Positions 23,728 through 34,255 of a stretch of DNA of 64,000 nt are shown here, in pieces (the stretch's first letter is position 1; every line of letters begins with the position of its first letter). The notes under the pieces were generated by a model that saw only the letters and a list, made by a program, of their open reading frames with translations, was not told the origin of the DNA and did no database searches. A program made the translations under genes and the position numbers. The DNA comes from Demequina activiva (lineage in GTDB: Bacteria; Actinomycetota; Actinomycetes; Actinomycetales; Demequinaceae): NCBI RefSeq assembly GCF_016862815.1, contig NZ_BONR01000002.1:186001-250000 (forward strand), given 5' to 3'.

Positions 23728-25023
23728 ATGGCCTCCTCTGAAGGACCGGACCGCGACAGCGGCGACGACCAGCAGCCCGCGGGCTCGGGACGAGCCCCAT
23801 CCGGGCGTTCCGGCGGAGACTCAGCACGCAGCTCGCGCCCCACGAGGGACGACCGCGCGCCCTCGAGCGGCGGACGCGGGCGCGATCGGGCGCCATCGGA
23901 CCGCGGCGATCGTGGATCCCGGCCATCACAGCAGGGGTCCGGCTCGAACCGGGGCTCGTACGGCTCGCGCCCCGCTCGCGCCGGCGACGGCGGAGACTCC
24001 CGCGGCAGCCAGGGGTCACGCCCGCGCCGAGACCCGGACTCCCGGGGAGGGCGAGGCGGCGGTGGCCCGCGTGCGACAGGTTCCGACCGCTTCGGGAGCC
24101 GTCCGCCGCGCGATGGCGACAGGCGGGGTCCGTCACGCGGCGGCCGCCCGGACGATCGCCGCGGAGGGCCGCGCTCGGGCGACGATCGCGCATCGGGGCG
24201 TCCCCAGGACCGCGTGCGGCGCGACGACCGGACCGGTTCCCGTGACGACGGTTCGCGTCGTGGCGATCGGACCACCCAGAGACCGCACGTGGACGCTCCT
24301 GACGTGCCCGAGGACGTGACCGGTGCGCTGCTCGACCGCAGCGTACGAGGACGTCTGCGCACTCTCAGCAAGGACAACGCGGAGGACGTGGCACGCCACC
24401 TCGTGATGGTGGGGTCGCTGCTCGACCTCGACCCCGAGCTCGCCTATCAGCACGCCCAGGTGGCGGTGGCCCGCGGCGGGCGTGTGGACGTCGTGCGCGA
24501 GGCGAACGCCCTCGCGGCCTATGCCACCGGACGCTACGCTGAGGCGCTGCGCGAGTTCCGCACCGTGCGTCGCCTCAACGGATCCAACGAGCACCTGCCG
24601 CTCATGGCCGACTGCGAACGGGGGATGGGCCGCCCGGAGCGCGCGATCGACCTCGCGCGCTCGCCGGAGGCGTCCGACCTCGGTCCGCGCGGCACCGTGG
24701 AGCTCGAGATCGTGGTGGCGGGCGCGCGCGTCGACATGGGCGACCCTGCAGCCGCGCTGGTGTCCCTGCGGCGCCTCGAGACGGCGGATGCACAGCTCCG
24801 TGCACGCATCGACGCCGCGACGGTGACCGCCCTGCGGGCGCTCGATCGACACGACGAGGCGGATGAGCTGGAGGCACGCGTGCCCTCGAGCGAGGTGGAG
24901 CCCGACCTCGACTTCGACATCACGGTGTACGACGTGGCCGAGCTCCCTGAACCCGTGGCCGAGCCCGACCCCGCCTCTCCCGATCCCGCCACCTCCGACG
25001 ACGCCCCGGAGGCCCGTTCGTGA
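23728..25023 (+). CDS. Disordered-N-terminus TPR-like protein
   Basis: This is a 431-residue protein with two parts. Residues 1 to about 190 are low-complexity, rich in Arg, Gly, Asp, Ser and Pro with repeated RGG/RGS and DR steps, and are surely disordered. From about residue 195 a helical TPR-like domain follows (LLDRSVRGRLRTLSKDNAEDVARHL, then alanine-rich paired helices). It corresponds in position to Rv1691-type proteins next to the HAD phosphatase. The function is unknown; RGG-rich tails often bind RNA. The start is the ATG at 23728 after GATCGGAG; an upstream frame runs into 5S rRNA. It overlaps the next gene by GTGA. Confidence 0.8.
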   Translation: MASSEGPDRDSGDDQQPAGSGRAPSGRSGGDSARSSRPTRDDRAPSSGGRGRDRAPSDRGDRGSRPSQQGSGSNRGSYGSRPARAGDGGDSRGSQGSRPRRDPDSRGGRGGGGPRATGSDRFGSRPPRDGDRRGPSRGGRPDDRRGGPRSGDDRASGRPQDRVRRDDRTGSRDDGSRRGDRTTQRPHVDAPDVPEDVTGALLDRSVRGRLRTLSKDNAEDVARHLVMVGSLLDLDPELAYQHAQVAVARGGRVDVVREANALAAYATGRYAEALREFRTVRRLNGSNEHLPLMADCERGMGRPERAIDLARSPEASDLGPRGTVELEIVVAGARVDMGDPAAALVSLRRLETADAQLRARIDAATVTALRALDRHDEADELEARVPSSEVEPDLDFDITVYDVAELPEPVAEPDPASPDPATSDDAPEARS

Positions 25024-26057
25024 CCTCATCGTCCCTGCTGGGCAGCGCGGAGCCGCTGCAGAACGCCTTCGACGCGGCGCTCGTCGACCTCGACGGCGTC
25101 GCGTACCGGGGGCCGCACGCCATCCCTACCGCTCCTGCGGCGCTCGACGCCGCGCGCGCGGCCGGCATGCGGGTCGTGTTCGTCACCAACAACGCTTCCC
25201 GCGAGCCCGCCACGGTCGCAGAGCACCTCACCAGCCTGTCCATCCCCGCGGCGCAGGACGAGGTGATGACCGCAGCGCAGGCCGCAGCCGCACTGATGCT
25301 CGAGTCGCTGCCGGCAGGGTCGAGCGTCTACGTCGTGGGCGGAGCAGGGCTGCGCACCGCGGTCACCGAGGCGGGATACCGCATCGTCGACAGCGCGCAC
25401 GACGGGCCGGACGCCGTCGTGCAGGGCTTCTCTCCCGATGTCTCGTGGAAGGAGCTCGCCGAGGCGTCCTACGCGATCTCGGCCGGCGCGCGCTTCTTCG
25501 CCTCCAACAAGGACCTCACCATCCCCAACGAGCGCGGCACGGCTCCCGGCAACGGCGCGCTGGTCAACGTGGTGGTGACGGCAACGGGCGTGGAGCCGCC
25601 GGGTGCTGGCAAGCCCGAGCCGGCGATGTTCCGCCTCGCGGCCCAGAAGGCCAGCGCCTCGCGCCCCCTGGTGGTGGGTGATCGGCTCGACACGGACCTG
25701 AAGGGCGCGCGCGCCGCCGGGTATCCCGGACTGCAGGTGATGACGGGCGTCGACGGCGTGCGTGACGCGATCCTGGCGCCTCCCGAGCACCGTCCCGCCT
25801 TCCTCGGACTGGACCTGACCGCCCTGGCGATGGCACACCCCGAGCCTCGGCGTCACGGGGACCGATGGACCGTGGGCGCGGCCACCGCATGGGTCGCCGC
25901 AGGGCGGCTTCACGTCGAGAGCGATGGCGACGGCTCGGCCGATGGGCTCGACCCCGCACGGGCGGCGTGCGCCGCCGCCTGGGCGACCGCGGACTACGGC
26001 CGCGACGTCGATGTTGAGAGCCTTCCTGACCTGGGAGTACCCTCGTCCTATGAATGA
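25020..26057 (+). CDS. HAD-superfamily phosphatase, NagD-like (glycerol-3-phosphate phosphatase type)
   Basis: This is a 345-residue HAD IIA hydrolase. Motif I is LVDLDGVAYRG (nucleophile D23, acid D25), motif II VTNNAS, motif III lysine in AGKPEPAMF, and motif IV VGDRLDTDLKGA. It is syntenic with M. tuberculosis Rv1692, which is described as a D-glycerol-3-phosphate phosphatase; the same activity is plausible. The start is GTG at 25020 overlapping the previous stop. The last 30 residues overlap the start of the next small gene in another frame. Confidence 0.88.
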   Translation: MTSSSLLGSAEPLQNAFDAALVDLDGVAYRGPHAIPTAPAALDAARAAGMRVVFVTNNASREPATVAEHLTSLSIPAAQDEVMTAAQAAAALMLESLPAGSSVYVVGGAGLRTAVTEAGYRIVDSAHDGPDAVVQGFSPDVSWKELAEASYAISAGARFFASNKDLTIPNERGTAPGNGALVNVVVTATGVEPPGAGKPEPAMFRLAAQKASASRPLVVGDRLDTDLKGARAAGYPGLQVMTGVDGVRDAILAPPEHRPAFLGLDLTALAMAHPEPRRHGDRWTVGAATAWVAAGRLHVESDGDGSADGLDPARAACAAAWATADYGRDVDVESLPDLGVPSSYE

Positions 26058-26220
26058 CATCAAGGATCAGCGCGAGCCGCTGGGCGAGGTCAAGTATCCG
26101 GCCGAGGTCCGCGAGGCCCTCAACGCCGTCACGGAGCTGCCCGAGGACCTCGACAAGCAGGCCGAGTTCTTCGACAAGATCCAGGACTCGCTGTCCACGC
26201 GCATGCGCGAGGAGCAGTAG
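26050..26220 (+). CDS. Small conserved acidic protein (Rv1693-like position)
   Basis: This 56-residue charged, helical protein (MNDIKDQREPLGEVKYPAEV at its start) is too short for most gene tracks. It is placed between the HAD phosphatase and tlyA exactly as a 58-residue hypothetical is in mycobacteria. No membrane segment or cysteine is present. TACCCT (26038-26043) ends 6 nt before the ATG, so it may have its own leaderless promoter inside the HAD gene. Function unknown. Confidence 0.75.
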   Translation: MNDIKDQREPLGEVKYPAEVREALNAVTELPEDLDKQAEFFDKIQDSLSTRMREEQ

Positions 26221-26227
26221 GGCGCTC

Positions 26228-27052
26228 ATGCGGCTGGACCGCGCGCTCGCTGCGCGCGGCCTCGCTCGATCGCGCTCGCACGCCCAGGAGCTGATCGCCG
26301 CCGGCGCCGTCACCGTCGACGGCGTCGTGGTCACCCGTGCCGCCTCGGAGGCGCCGGATGCCGCCGAGCTGGCCGTCGCACCTGACTCCGTCCACTATGT
26401 CTCTCGCGCCGCGCACAAGCTGCTCGGCGCGCTCGATGCGTGCGCCCCGCTGGGCCTCGATGTCGCCGGCGCGCACGCTCTCGACGCAGGTGCGTCGACC
26501 GGCGGCTTCACCCAGGTGCTGCTCGAGCGAGGGGCCGCCCGCGTCGATGCCGTCGACGTGGGACATGGCCAGCTCGTCGGCTCGCTGCGGGCGGATCCCC
26601 GAGTGACCGTCACCGAGGGCATGAACGTCAGGGACCTCGCGCCCGGTGGCCCCGGCACCGGCGCACAGGTGGTCGTCGCGGACCTCTCGTTCATCTCGCT
26701 CACGCTCGTGCTTCCGTCGCTCGTGCGCACGGCCGATGCGCACGCCGAGTTCGTGCTGATGGTCAAGCCGCAGTTCGAGGTGGGACGCTCCAAGCTGAGC
26801 GCTCGGGGCGTCGTGACCGACCCCCGCGCCCGAGCATCCGCCGTGAGAGGCGTCGCCGACGCGATGTCCGCGGCGGGCATCGCCGTTCACGATGTCGCAC
26901 GCAGCGCTCTGCCTGGTCCTCAGGGGAATGTGGAGTTCTTCGTGTGGGGCGGTGGAGCATGGCAGGCTAGGCCCCACAGGCCCGAGCGTCCCGTCCTCGT
27001 CGACAGCGCGCTCGACCACGCGATCGCACGAGAGGTGGAAGGAGACCGATGA
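26228..27052 (+). CDS. tlyA: TlyA family rRNA (cytidine-2'-O)-methyltransferase
   Basis: This 274-residue protein has an N-terminal S4 RNA-binding domain (MRLDRALAARGLARSRSHAQ) and a FtsJ/RrmJ-like SAM domain with ALDAGASTGGFTQVLLERGA. TlyA 2'-O-methylates C1409 of 16S and C1920 of 23S rRNA and its presence confers capreomycin sensitivity in mycobacteria. The start at 26228, 7 nt after the small protein's stop, gives the normal N-terminus. It overlaps nadK by ATGA, after a GGAAGGAG ribosome site. Confidence 0.94.
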   Translation: MRLDRALAARGLARSRSHAQELIAAGAVTVDGVVVTRAASEAPDAAELAVAPDSVHYVSRAAHKLLGALDACAPLGLDVAGAHALDAGASTGGFTQVLLERGAARVDAVDVGHGQLVGSLRADPRVTVTEGMNVRDLAPGGPGTGAQVVVADLSFISLTLVLPSLVRTADAHAEFVLMVKPQFEVGRSKLSARGVVTDPRARASAVRGVADAMSAAGIAVHDVARSALPGPQGNVEFFVWGGGAWQARPHRPERPVLVDSALDHAIAREVEGDR

Positions 27053-27984
27053 CCCGCAGGATCCTGATCATCGCGAACCCCCGGCGTCCCGGAACGATCG
27101 AGGCGGGTGCGGAGGCGGCGCGCGTGCTGGGCGCGGCGGGGATCGAGACCTGCACGGACTTCACGGCGGGAGTCTCCGACCCCATCGAGGCAGCGCTGGT
27201 CCTCGGCGGCGACGGCACCATGCTGCACGCCGCCGAGCGGACGCACGGCACGGGAATCCCGCTGCTCGGGGTGAACCTGGGCCGGGTGGGATTCCTCGCC
27301 GAGCTGGAGCGGGAGGACGTCGCCACCGCCGCGCAGCGACTCGCGGACGGGGACTACACCGTCGAGGAGCGTGGCACGCTGCGGGTGAGCGTGACCCGCG
27401 AGGACGGCTCCGTCGCGACCGGCTGGGCGCTGAACGAGGCGACCGTCGAGCGCGCGAATCGCCTCCGGACCCTCGAGGTGTCTCTCGCCGTCGACGGGCT
27501 GCCGCTGTCGAGCTTCGGCTGCGACGGCCTGGTGATCGCGACCGCGACGGGATCGACCGCGCACGCCTTCTCCGCCGGCGGGCCCGTGATGTGGCCCGAC
27601 GTCGACGCGTTGCTGTGCGTCCCGCTGGCCGCCCATGCACTGTTCGCGCGCCCGCTCGTGGTGGGCCCCGAGTCCTCGTTCCAGATCGAGGTGGTCGCAT
27701 CCTCCGAGTCCAAGGGCCAGGTGGTGCTCGACGGCTCGCGCAGCATCGACACCGGCCGGGGCTGCCTCATCGAGGTGCGCCGCGGCATCCACGGGGTGCG
27801 CTTGGCCCGCATGTCCGACGCGCCGTTCACGGAGCGGCTCGTCAAGAAGTTCTCGCTGCCCACCGACGGGTGGCGCGGCGAGCGCGCGCACCCCACGCCC
27901 ATCGGACGGGAGATCCACGGCTCGACCGCGCCGAGCCCCGGCTCGCCCGCCCGCGACTCCGCCCCGCCGGACGAGGACGGCTGA
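27049..27984 (+). CDS. nadK: NAD kinase
   Basis: NadK phosphorylates NAD to NADP using ATP or polyphosphate. The 311-residue protein shows GGDGT (residues 53-57) in LVLGGDGTMLHAAE, the following NLGRVGFLAE, the NE/D motif ALNEATVERAN and the TGSTAHAFSAGGP substrate loop. The C-terminal 25 residues are Ser/Pro-rich and probably disordered. It sits in the conserved tlyA-nadK-recN block and is translationally coupled to tlyA. Confidence 0.96.
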   Translation: MTRRILIIANPRRPGTIEAGAEAARVLGAAGIETCTDFTAGVSDPIEAALVLGGDGTMLHAAERTHGTGIPLLGVNLGRVGFLAELEREDVATAAQRLADGDYTVEERGTLRVSVTREDGSVATGWALNEATVERANRLRTLEVSLAVDGLPLSSFGCDGLVIATATGSTAHAFSAGGPVMWPDVDALLCVPLAAHALFARPLVVGPESSFQIEVVASSESKGQVVLDGSRSIDTGRGCLIEVRRGIHGVRLARMSDAPFTERLVKKFSLPTDGWRGERAHPTPIGREIHGSTAPSPGSPARDSAPPDEDG

Positions 27985-27986
27985 GA

Positions 27987-29678
27987 GTGCTCCACGAACT
28001 CAGCATCACGGACCTGGGCGTCATCGAGTCCGCGCGGATCGAGGTGGGCCCGGGCCTGACCTGCGTCACGGGGGAGACCGGCGCCGGCAAGACCATGGTG
28101 CTCACCGGGCTGGGTCTGATCCTGGGCGCGAAGGCCGTCCCCGAGACTGTCCGCGCAGGAGCCGATGCGGCGCTGGCCGAGGCGGTGCTCGACGCCCCTC
28201 GCGACGGTGCGATCGCCCAGCGGCTGGCCGAGGCGGGAGTCGAGGTCGACGACGACGGCACCGTCATCGTCGCGCGAACCGTGGGCGCGAGTCGGCGCTC
28301 CCGCACCGTGATCGGCGGGCGCACGGTCCCGCAGGCGCTGCTCGCGGACGTCGCGGCCGAGCTCGTCACGGTCCACGGCCAGCACGATCAGGCGCGGCTG
28401 CGGACGCCAGCACGCCAGCGCGACACGCTCGACGCGTACGCCGGCGACGACCACAAGGGCACCGTCGCCGAGTACCGCCATGCGTGGACCGCGTGGACCG
28501 AGGCGAGCGCTGCGCTGGCGCGCATGGAGGACGGTGCGCAGGCGGCTCGCGCAGAAGTGGTCCGGCTGCGAGACGACCTCGACGCCATCGACGCGCTCGC
28601 GCCGCAGCCGGGGGAGGACGAGGAGCTCGCCGCCCAGGCGCGCGTGCTCGAGAATGCGGAGGACGTCCGCACGGGAGTCGCGTCCGCGCACGCCGCGCTC
28701 GGGGGAGACGACGAGTTCACGGCCGTCGCGGCGCTCGAGGCAGCCCGCCGCGCCCTGGGCGACGCGGCCCGCCACGACGACGCGCTCGGTGCGCTCGACG
28801 AGCGGCTCGCGAGCCTCGCCTACGGTGCCGGCGACCTCGTCACGGAGCTCGCGTCCTACCTCGAAGGACTCGACGCCGACCCGGCGCGGCTGGACGAGAT
28901 CCACCAGCGCCGCTCGGATCTGGCTGGCCTCATGCGGCGCATCGGCGTTCCCGATCTCGCCGGGGTGCTCGAGCACGCCGAGCACGCGCGTGCGCGAGTC
29001 GCCGAGGACGACGCGTGGGACGAGACCCTCGTGGAGCGCCGCGCCGCCGTGGCGAGCACGCGGTCCGCCCTCGAGGAGGCCGCCGAGCGGCTGAGCGCCG
29101 GTCGTCGCGACGCGGCCACGCGCCTCGCCGCCGCCGTGCGCGAGGAGCTCGCCCAGCTCGCGATGCCAGACGCCGACTTCGCGGTGGCCGTCGAGCCGAT
29201 CGACCCTGCGCCGCACGGCGCGGACGCCGTCGCCATGACGCTCGCCTCGCATCCTGGGGCGCCGCATCGGCCCATCGCCGAGGCCGCCAGCGGCGGCGAG
29301 CTGTCCCGGATCATGCTGGCGCTCGAGGTCGCCCTGGCGCACTCCACGCATGAGGGACCCCGCACCTTCGTGTTCGACGAGGTGGACGCCGGTGTGGGGG
29401 GCAAGGCCGCCGTCGCGGTCGGCGGCCGCCTCGCGGCGCTCGCCCAGACGCACCAGGTGATCGTGGTGACGCACCTCGCGCAGGTGGCCTCCTTCGCCGA
29501 CACCCACGTGGTGGTCGCCAAGGCGACGGACGGCTCCGTGACCCGCGCGCAGGTCACCGCGGTGGAGGCGGACGCGCGTGTCGAGGAGATCGCGCGCCTG
29601 CTGTCGGGCCAGGAGGATTCGGCCACGGCACGCGCCCACGCGCTTGAGCTGCTGGAGGCCTCCGGCGTGCGACGATGA
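27987..29678 (+). CDS. recN: DNA repair protein RecN
   Basis: RecN is an SMC-like ATPase acting in double-strand-break repair. The 563-residue protein starts with GTG (MLHELSITDLGVIESARIEV), Walker A GETGAGKT at residues 29-36, a long alanine/glutamate-rich coiled coil in the middle, then the ABC signature ASGGELSRIMLALE and Walker B FVFDEVDAGVGG. It begins 2 nt after nadK. The in-frame extension far upstream to 26892 is antisense/shadow sequence through nadK. No SOS box is visible immediately before it. Confidence 0.95.
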   Translation: MLHELSITDLGVIESARIEVGPGLTCVTGETGAGKTMVLTGLGLILGAKAVPETVRAGADAALAEAVLDAPRDGAIAQRLAEAGVEVDDDGTVIVARTVGASRRSRTVIGGRTVPQALLADVAAELVTVHGQHDQARLRTPARQRDTLDAYAGDDHKGTVAEYRHAWTAWTEASAALARMEDGAQAARAEVVRLRDDLDAIDALAPQPGEDEELAAQARVLENAEDVRTGVASAHAALGGDDEFTAVAALEAARRALGDAARHDDALGALDERLASLAYGAGDLVTELASYLEGLDADPARLDEIHQRRSDLAGLMRRIGVPDLAGVLEHAEHARARVAEDDAWDETLVERRAAVASTRSALEEAAERLSAGRRDAATRLAAAVREELAQLAMPDADFAVAVEPIDPAPHGADAVAMTLASHPGAPHRPIAEAASGGELSRIMLALEVALAHSTHEGPRTFVFDEVDAGVGGKAAVAVGGRLAALAQTHQVIVVTHLAQVASFADTHVVVAKATDGSVTRAQVTAVEADARVEEIARLLSGQEDSATARAHALELLEASGVRR

Positions 29679-29682
29679 GCGC

Positions 29683-30837
29683 ATGAATCGCTCTGTGCCT
29701 CATGCGAGCGCGAGCGACGGCACCATCACCGGACCTCTGCGAATCGAGCCGAGCGTGCGTGCACTCGCGCGCCGGCTGAGGGCCGGCGACGTCGCCGTCA
29801 TCGACGTGCTCGACCTCGACCAGAAGGCGGCCGAGTCGCTCGCAGCCCGCCAGCCCGCCGCCGTCGTGAACGTGCGCCAGTCGATGTCCGGCCGGTTCCC
29901 GACGGGCGGCCCGCGGGTGCTGCTCGATGCGGGAATCGTGCTGATCGACGACGTGGGCTCTGCGGTGCTGGGCTGCAAGGACGGCACCCCGGCGACCATC
30001 GAGGGCGCACGCGTGATGGTCGACGGCGACGTGGTCGCGGAGGGCGCGCGCGTGGACGCTGACGCCCTCGAGGACCTCACGACGGGAGCGATCGATGGGC
30101 TCAAGGTCCAGCTCGCGACCTTCACGGCGAACGCGCTGGACCACGTCGAGCGCGAGTCCGACACGATCCTGCATGGCTCCGGTCTTCCCGACGTCGGAGT
30201 CGACATGGGCGGCCGGCACGTGGTGGTCATCGCCGCCGGCTACCGGCACCGCGAGCAGCTGCGAGAGATTCGCCGCTACCTGCGCGACCGCAGGCCCATC
30301 CTCATCGCAGTGGGCGATGCGGCCGATGCGACGCTCGACCTCGCATCCTCGCCTCACCTGATCATCGGCGACGTCGAGGGGGTGCGTGACGACGCGCTCA
30401 AGGCGGCGGACGAGGTGGTGCTCCACGATCCTCACGGTGGGCCCACGGGCCAGGCGCGGGTCGACGCGCTGGGCCTGCGGCACACGACCTCGCAGTCGTC
30501 GCTGCCCTCGGCCGCCCTCGCGATCCTCATCGCGGAGGCAGGGGGAGCGGACGTGATCGTCACGGTGGGCGTCGAGGCCACGCTGCAGGACTACCTCGAG
30601 TCCGCGCACACGGACGCCTCGGGGATGTTCCTGGCGCGCCTGCAGGCCGGACGCGCGATCGTGGACGCGCCCGCGGTGGTGCAGCTCTACCGGCATCGGT
30701 ACTCGCCGTGGACGCTCGTCGCCCTGGTGCTCAGCGCGTTGCTGGCGCTGGGAGCGGCCGTGTGGGTCACCCCCGGCGGGCGCGCATGGCTCGAGGATGT
30801 GTGGGCCACCGTCGTCGGATGGTTCGGAGGAGCATGA
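29683..30837 (+). CDS. steA: SteA-like cytokinetic protein
   Basis: The 384-residue protein is homologous in position and sequence to Rv1697/SteA, described in Corynebacterium glutamicum as a division-ring protein acting with SteB. Residues 1-340 are a soluble domain resembling thiamine pyrophosphokinase-type folds (VVVIAAGYRHREQLREIRRYL; LIIGDVEGVRDDAL). One membrane segment is near the C-terminus (PWTLVALVLSALLALGAAVW), so it is anchored with the bulk in the cytoplasm. It is coupled to steB by overlap. The start is the ATG at 29683. Confidence 0.85.
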   Translation: MNRSVPHASASDGTITGPLRIEPSVRALARRLRAGDVAVIDVLDLDQKAAESLAARQPAAVVNVRQSMSGRFPTGGPRVLLDAGIVLIDDVGSAVLGCKDGTPATIEGARVMVDGDVVAEGARVDADALEDLTTGAIDGLKVQLATFTANALDHVERESDTILHGSGLPDVGVDMGGRHVVVIAAGYRHREQLREIRRYLRDRRPILIAVGDAADATLDLASSPHLIIGDVEGVRDDALKAADEVVLHDPHGGPTGQARVDALGLRHTTSQSSLPSAALAILIAEAGGADVIVTVGVEATLQDYLESAHTDASGMFLARLQAGRAIVDAPAVVQLYRHRYSPWTLVALVLSALLALGAAVWVTPGGRAWLEDVWATVVGWFGGA

Positions 30838-31805
30838 TGAAGGACTTCCGCTATCACGTGGTCTCGCTGGTCGCCGTGTTCCTCGCGCTCGCGGTGGGCG
30901 TCGTGCTGGGCTCCGGGCCCATGCGCGACGCGTTCGTGGGCGGACTGACGGAGCAGATCGACCAGCTCGAGGCCGATCTCGCGACCGCCGAGGACGAGGT
31001 CGCTGCCGCGCAGGCGCAGACCACCACCGGACGCCAGTACGCGGACGAGTCCGCGCCTGGGCTGCTGACCGGGAGGCTGCTGGGCACGTCCGTGGCGACG
31101 GTCCAGGCCATGGATCCCTCGGCCGAGGACGCCGCGGGCGTGCGCGACCGCATCGTCCAGGCCGGGGCGACGGTCAACGCAGAGCTGACCATCGAGCCGC
31201 TGTGGACGGATCCGTCGCAGACGGCGTTCCGGTCATCGCTCGCCTCGACCATCGCTCCGAACGTGCTGGGGGTCGACGAGACCACCTCGCCGTCCACGGT
31301 GCTCGCGCACGCGCTCGCACAGGCGCTCATGCCGGGCGTGTACCCGCCGGGCACGGACGAGTCCGACCTCGCGGGCACGGACTTCCCCGACCCCGAGGCG
31401 GCCGCGGACCGCTCGGCGCTGCTGATGGACCTGCTCACCGAGGCGGGCCTGGTCTCCGGCGTCTCGACGGACGCCGTGCAGTCCGTGGCGTTCATCGCCG
31501 GTCCTGGATCCAACGACGAGGCCGTGCGTGCGGAGACATCCGGAGCCATCGCCGCAGTGGCCGCGATCATGGCTCAGTACGCCCAGGCGGTGGCAGTCGC
31601 CTCCGGAGTGGACGCGACCGGCGACGTGCCCAGCGCGGTGCTCAACTCGCCCGACGCAGCGGCGAGCGTCGCGACCGTGGTGGAGGGCACCGGCTTCTAC
31701 GGCCAGATCTCCGTGCCGCTCGCGCTCGCCGATGCCGCTGCGGGTGCCGTGGGTCACTACGGTCCGGGGGAGGGTCGCACGCTCGTCCCGCCCCAGGGTG
31801 GCTGA
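30834..31805 (+). CDS. steB: SteB/MctB family membrane-anchored protein
   Basis: This 323-residue protein starts MMKDFRYHVVSLVAVFLALAVG, a signal-anchor helix, then a coiled coil (LTEQIDQLEADLATAEDEVA) and an Ala/Thr/Ser-rich extracytoplasmic domain. It belongs to the family called copper transport outer-membrane protein MctB in mycobacteria (Rv1698) and SteB in corynebacteria. Since this organism's copper biology is unknown, the division partner role with SteA is the safer reading. Two ATGs (30834, 30837) are possible. Confidence 0.85.
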   Translation: MMKDFRYHVVSLVAVFLALAVGVVLGSGPMRDAFVGGLTEQIDQLEADLATAEDEVAAAQAQTTTGRQYADESAPGLLTGRLLGTSVATVQAMDPSAEDAAGVRDRIVQAGATVNAELTIEPLWTDPSQTAFRSSLASTIAPNVLGVDETTSPSTVLAHALAQALMPGVYPPGTDESDLAGTDFPDPEAAADRSALLMDLLTEAGLVSGVSTDAVQSVAFIAGPGSNDEAVRAETSGAIAAVAAIMAQYAQAVAVASGVDATGDVPSAVLNSPDAAASVATVVEGTGFYGQISVPLALADAAAGAVGHYGPGEGRTLVPPQGG

Positions 31806-33578
<1,773 letters not shown>

Positions 33579-33581
33579 GCT

Positions 33582-34223
33582 GTGACCGAGCCGCTCGCCG
33601 ACGTCCCGGGCTCGCGCCCCGTCCTGACCACCCACGAGCGCTTCGTGGGCAAGGTGTGGGACATCGCGAGCGACGAGGTCGACCTGGGGGAGGCGGGCGT
33701 CGTCACGCGCGACTACGTGCGTCACACCGGCGCGGTGGTGATCATCGCCCTCGATCCCGAGGACCGGGTCTACCTGGTGCGTCAGTATCGCCACCCGGTG
33801 GGTGCCGAGTGCTGGGAGCCCCCCGCAGGCCTGCTGGACGTGGCGGACGAGCAGCCCCTGGACGCCGCGCGTCGCGAGCTGCACGAGGAGGCCGACCTCA
33901 CTGCGGCGACCTGGCACGCCCTCGTGGACTACTGTCCGTCAGGAGGAGGCTCCTCCGAGGCGGTCCGCGTGTACCTGGCGCGCGACATCGCGCAGGTGCC
34001 GGAGCACGAGCGTCACGTGCGCACCGACGAGGAGCGCGACATGATCGGCGCCTGGGTGCCGCTGGACGACGCAGTCGCGGCCATCCTCGACGGCCGCATC
34101 CGGTCCTCGTCCGCGGTGGCGGGCCTGCTCGCTACGGACCGTGCACGGCGCGACGGCTACACGTCGCTGCGCGCCCCCGATGCTCCGTGGACACGCCCGG
34201 AAGCGACGCGCCTGGTGCGCTGA
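33582..34223 (+). CDS. Nudix hydrolase, ADP-ribose pyrophosphatase type
   Basis: This 213-residue Nudix protein has its Nudix box in GLLDVADEQPLDAARRELHEEADL (G-x5-E-x7-REL-x-EE, with Ala replacing the usual second Gly). The preceding YRHPVGAECWEPPAG is typical of ADP-ribose pyrophosphatases. It follows pyrG by 3 nt, as Rv1700 follows pyrG in mycobacteria. It hydrolyses ADP-ribose or related nucleotides; exact substrate is inferred. The start is GTG 33582. Confidence 0.9.
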   Translation: MTEPLADVPGSRPVLTTHERFVGKVWDIASDEVDLGEAGVVTRDYVRHTGAVVIIALDPEDRVYLVRQYRHPVGAECWEPPAGLLDVADEQPLDAARRELHEEADLTAATWHALVDYCPSGGGSSEAVRVYLARDIAQVPEHERHVRTDEERDMIGAWVPLDDAVAAILDGRIRSSSAVAGLLATDRARRDGYTSLRAPDAPWTRPEATRLVR

Positions 34224-34255
34224 CGCGCGCGTCCACTGCCGCGTCCCAGCAGGGG

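Noticed and set aside
26892-27986. RecN extension upstream through nadK
   Set aside because: Would overlap all of nadK in another frame; RecN begins directly with LHELSITDLGVIESA at 27987.
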